A stretch of 6,017 nucleotides of DNA from Clostridiales bacterium (lineage in GTDB: Bacteria; Bacillota; Clostridia; Christensenellales; Aristaeellaceae), in NCBI GenBank assembly GCA_004556395.1, contig SFHK01000094.1, positions 1 through 6,017 on the forward strand, read 5' to 3'. Under the pieces are notes generated by a model. It ran no database searches. It saw only the letters and a program-made list of their open reading frames with translations, and had not been told where the DNA came from. Shown here piece after piece: positions 5,508 to 6,017 of the stretch. The stretch's first letter is position 1. Each line of letters opens with the position of its first letter. The position numbers and the translations under genes are program-made.

Positions 5508-5554
5508 GAAGGGGAGGAATAGCTGGGCACGCGCGGTTTATCGGCCGACGGGGT

Positions 5555-5578
5555 GCGAGAGGGTTCACACCCTCTCGC
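5555..5578. other. Hairpin in first right-hand repeat
   Basis: GCGAGAGGGT (5555-5564) pairs perfectly with ACCCTCTCGC (5569-5578) across a 4-nt loop, with further G-C and G-U pairs possible outside. No T-run follows on the plus strand, so it is not a standard terminator, though a stem this strong lies only about 40 nt after the predicted plus-strand start. Confidence 0.75.
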
Positions 5579-5795
5579 GCTCTCCCGGGGCTGTTCTGGC
5601 GGGAATTTGGGTTTTCGATACACCCCCTCGGGTGACGGGGAGCGAGAGGGTTGTGCCCCTCGCGCGCTCTCCCGTGGGGCTGTGCTGGCGGGGATTTGGG
5701 TTTCTGACGGTGCAGGCATTCCGGCGAAGAATTTGGCTTCCGACGAAGCAGGCGTGGGGCGCTCCGCTCCCCTACACCCCCTCGGGGGACGAGGT

Positions 5796-5818
5796 GCGAG
5801 AGGGCGCGACCCTCTCGC
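5796..5818. other. Hairpin in third right-hand repeat
   Basis: GCGAGAGGG (5796-5804) pairs with CCCTCTCGC (5810-5818) around a CGCGA loop. The stem is identical to the first copy while the loop differs, which suggests that the pairing is what is kept. The copies at 5642 and 5949 have an imperfect version (CCCCTCGC arm with one bulged base). Confidence 0.7.
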
Positions 5819-6017
5819 GCTCTCCCGTGGGGCTGTGCTGGCGCGGATTTGGATTTCTGACGGTGCAGGCATTCCGGCGAAGAATTTGGTTTCCGGCGAA
5901 GCAGGCGTGGGGCGCTCCGCTCCCCTACACCCCCTCGGGTGACGGGATGCGAGAGGGTTGTGCCCCTCGCGCGCTCTTCCGTGGGGCTGTGCTGGCGGGG
6001 ATTTGGATTTCTGACGG

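Larger units (their letters stand above)
5251..5510. other. Upstream half of the bipartite origin
   Basis: This 260-bp non-coding region contains three perfect DnaA boxes (5273-5281, 5307-5315, 5394-5402), two with one mismatch (5377-5385, 5486-5494) and several more degenerate GGATAA or GGAAAA copies between 5405 and 5455. The dnaA promoter and a divergent plus-strand promoter are embedded in it. It is AT-richer than the flanking repeats. By analogy with B. subtilis this is the box cluster that, with the dnaA-dnaN spacer, makes up oriC. Confidence 0.85.
5547..6017. repeat. Hairpin-rich 153-154-bp tandem repeats beside the origin
   Basis: Four copies start at gacg(g/a)g: 5547-5633 (short form, 87 bp), 5634-5787 (154 bp), 5788-5940 (153 bp) and 5941-6017 (cut by the window edge). 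Each begins with a gcgagaggg inverted repeat, then gctctcccg and tggcgsggatttgg, and full copies go on to ccccctcgggkgacg. The first copy lacks the middle section, equivalent to 5704-5774, and has six other bases instead. The copies are very alike outside the hairpin loops. A frame stays open on the plus strand to about 5942, but it only translates the repeat and has no recognisable product. No rpmH, rnpA or other gene is visible here. Whether the repeat is dispersed elsewhere in the genome cannot be judged from this window. Confidence 0.93.

Noticed and set aside
5345..5872. Minus-strand frame of 175 aa over the origin and right-hand repeats
   Set aside because: It runs through the DnaA-box cluster and the dnaA promoter and then translates the repeats. 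It has no family resemblance and low-complexity Pro/Arg/Ser content.
5523..5942. Plus-strand frame after the strong promoter, possibly from a CTG or GTG start
   Set aside because: It contains only repeat translation (ALSRGAVLAGIW recurring). The start codon would be non-standard and there is no similarity to RpmH or any known protein. A structured RNA or a displaced leader is more likely.

Overview
The window is the replication-origin locus of a high-GC bacterium, most likely a Bacillota (Clostridia-type) genome. Three complete genes, dnaA, dnaN and mnmE, lie head to tail on the minus strand. The evidence for Bacillota is the dnaA-dnaN order, TTATCCACA-type DnaA boxes both upstream of dnaA and between dnaA and dnaN (a bipartite origin), purine-rich Shine-Dalgarno sites and sigma-A-like promoters with TGn extended -10 boxes. 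I cannot name a genus. The extreme GC and G/C-only repeats suggest one of the high-GC uncultured clostridial lineages, but that is inference.

Layout from left to right: 1-540 is a tandem array of a 50-bp unit (ten full copies plus a partial), non-coding, running off the left edge. 541-603 is a short tail after mnmE. 604-2646 (minus) is mnmE, the tRNA U34-modifying GTPase. All its motifs are intact, but it carries about 220 extra residues of two in-frame tandem repeat arrays (10 x 14 aa, then 5 x 16 aa) between the G4 (NKSD) and G5 (SAKTGEG) motifs. 2639-3745 (minus) is dnaN, the sliding clamp, overlapping mnmE by 8 nt. 3746-3945 is the dnaA-dnaN spacer, with two abutting DnaA boxes, a DnaA-trio-like tract and a 14-bp palindrome, and is the probable unwinding site. 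3946-5250 (minus) is dnaA, the initiator. 5251-5510 is the upstream half of the origin, with three perfect and two near-perfect DnaA boxes, the dnaA promoter, and a strong promoter facing right. 5547-6017 is a tandem series of 153-154-bp hairpin-rich repeats running off the right edge.

How it works together: DnaA binds boxes on both sides of its own gene, opens the duplex near dnaN and probably represses its own promoter, where a box sits at the predicted transcription start. DnaN is the processivity clamp for the replisome loaded there. MnmE usually lies in the opposite, rpmH-side arm of the Bacillota origin region but is here directly behind dnaN. The rpmH gene expected right of the origin is not in the window. 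Its usual place is taken by a promoter that fires into hairpin repeats.

The most interesting features are the tandem-repeat insertion inside the MnmE G domain, the atypical dnaA-dnaN-mnmE order, and the repeat arrays on both sides of the origin. I see no CRISPR array, transposase, tRNA, rRNA or defence system.
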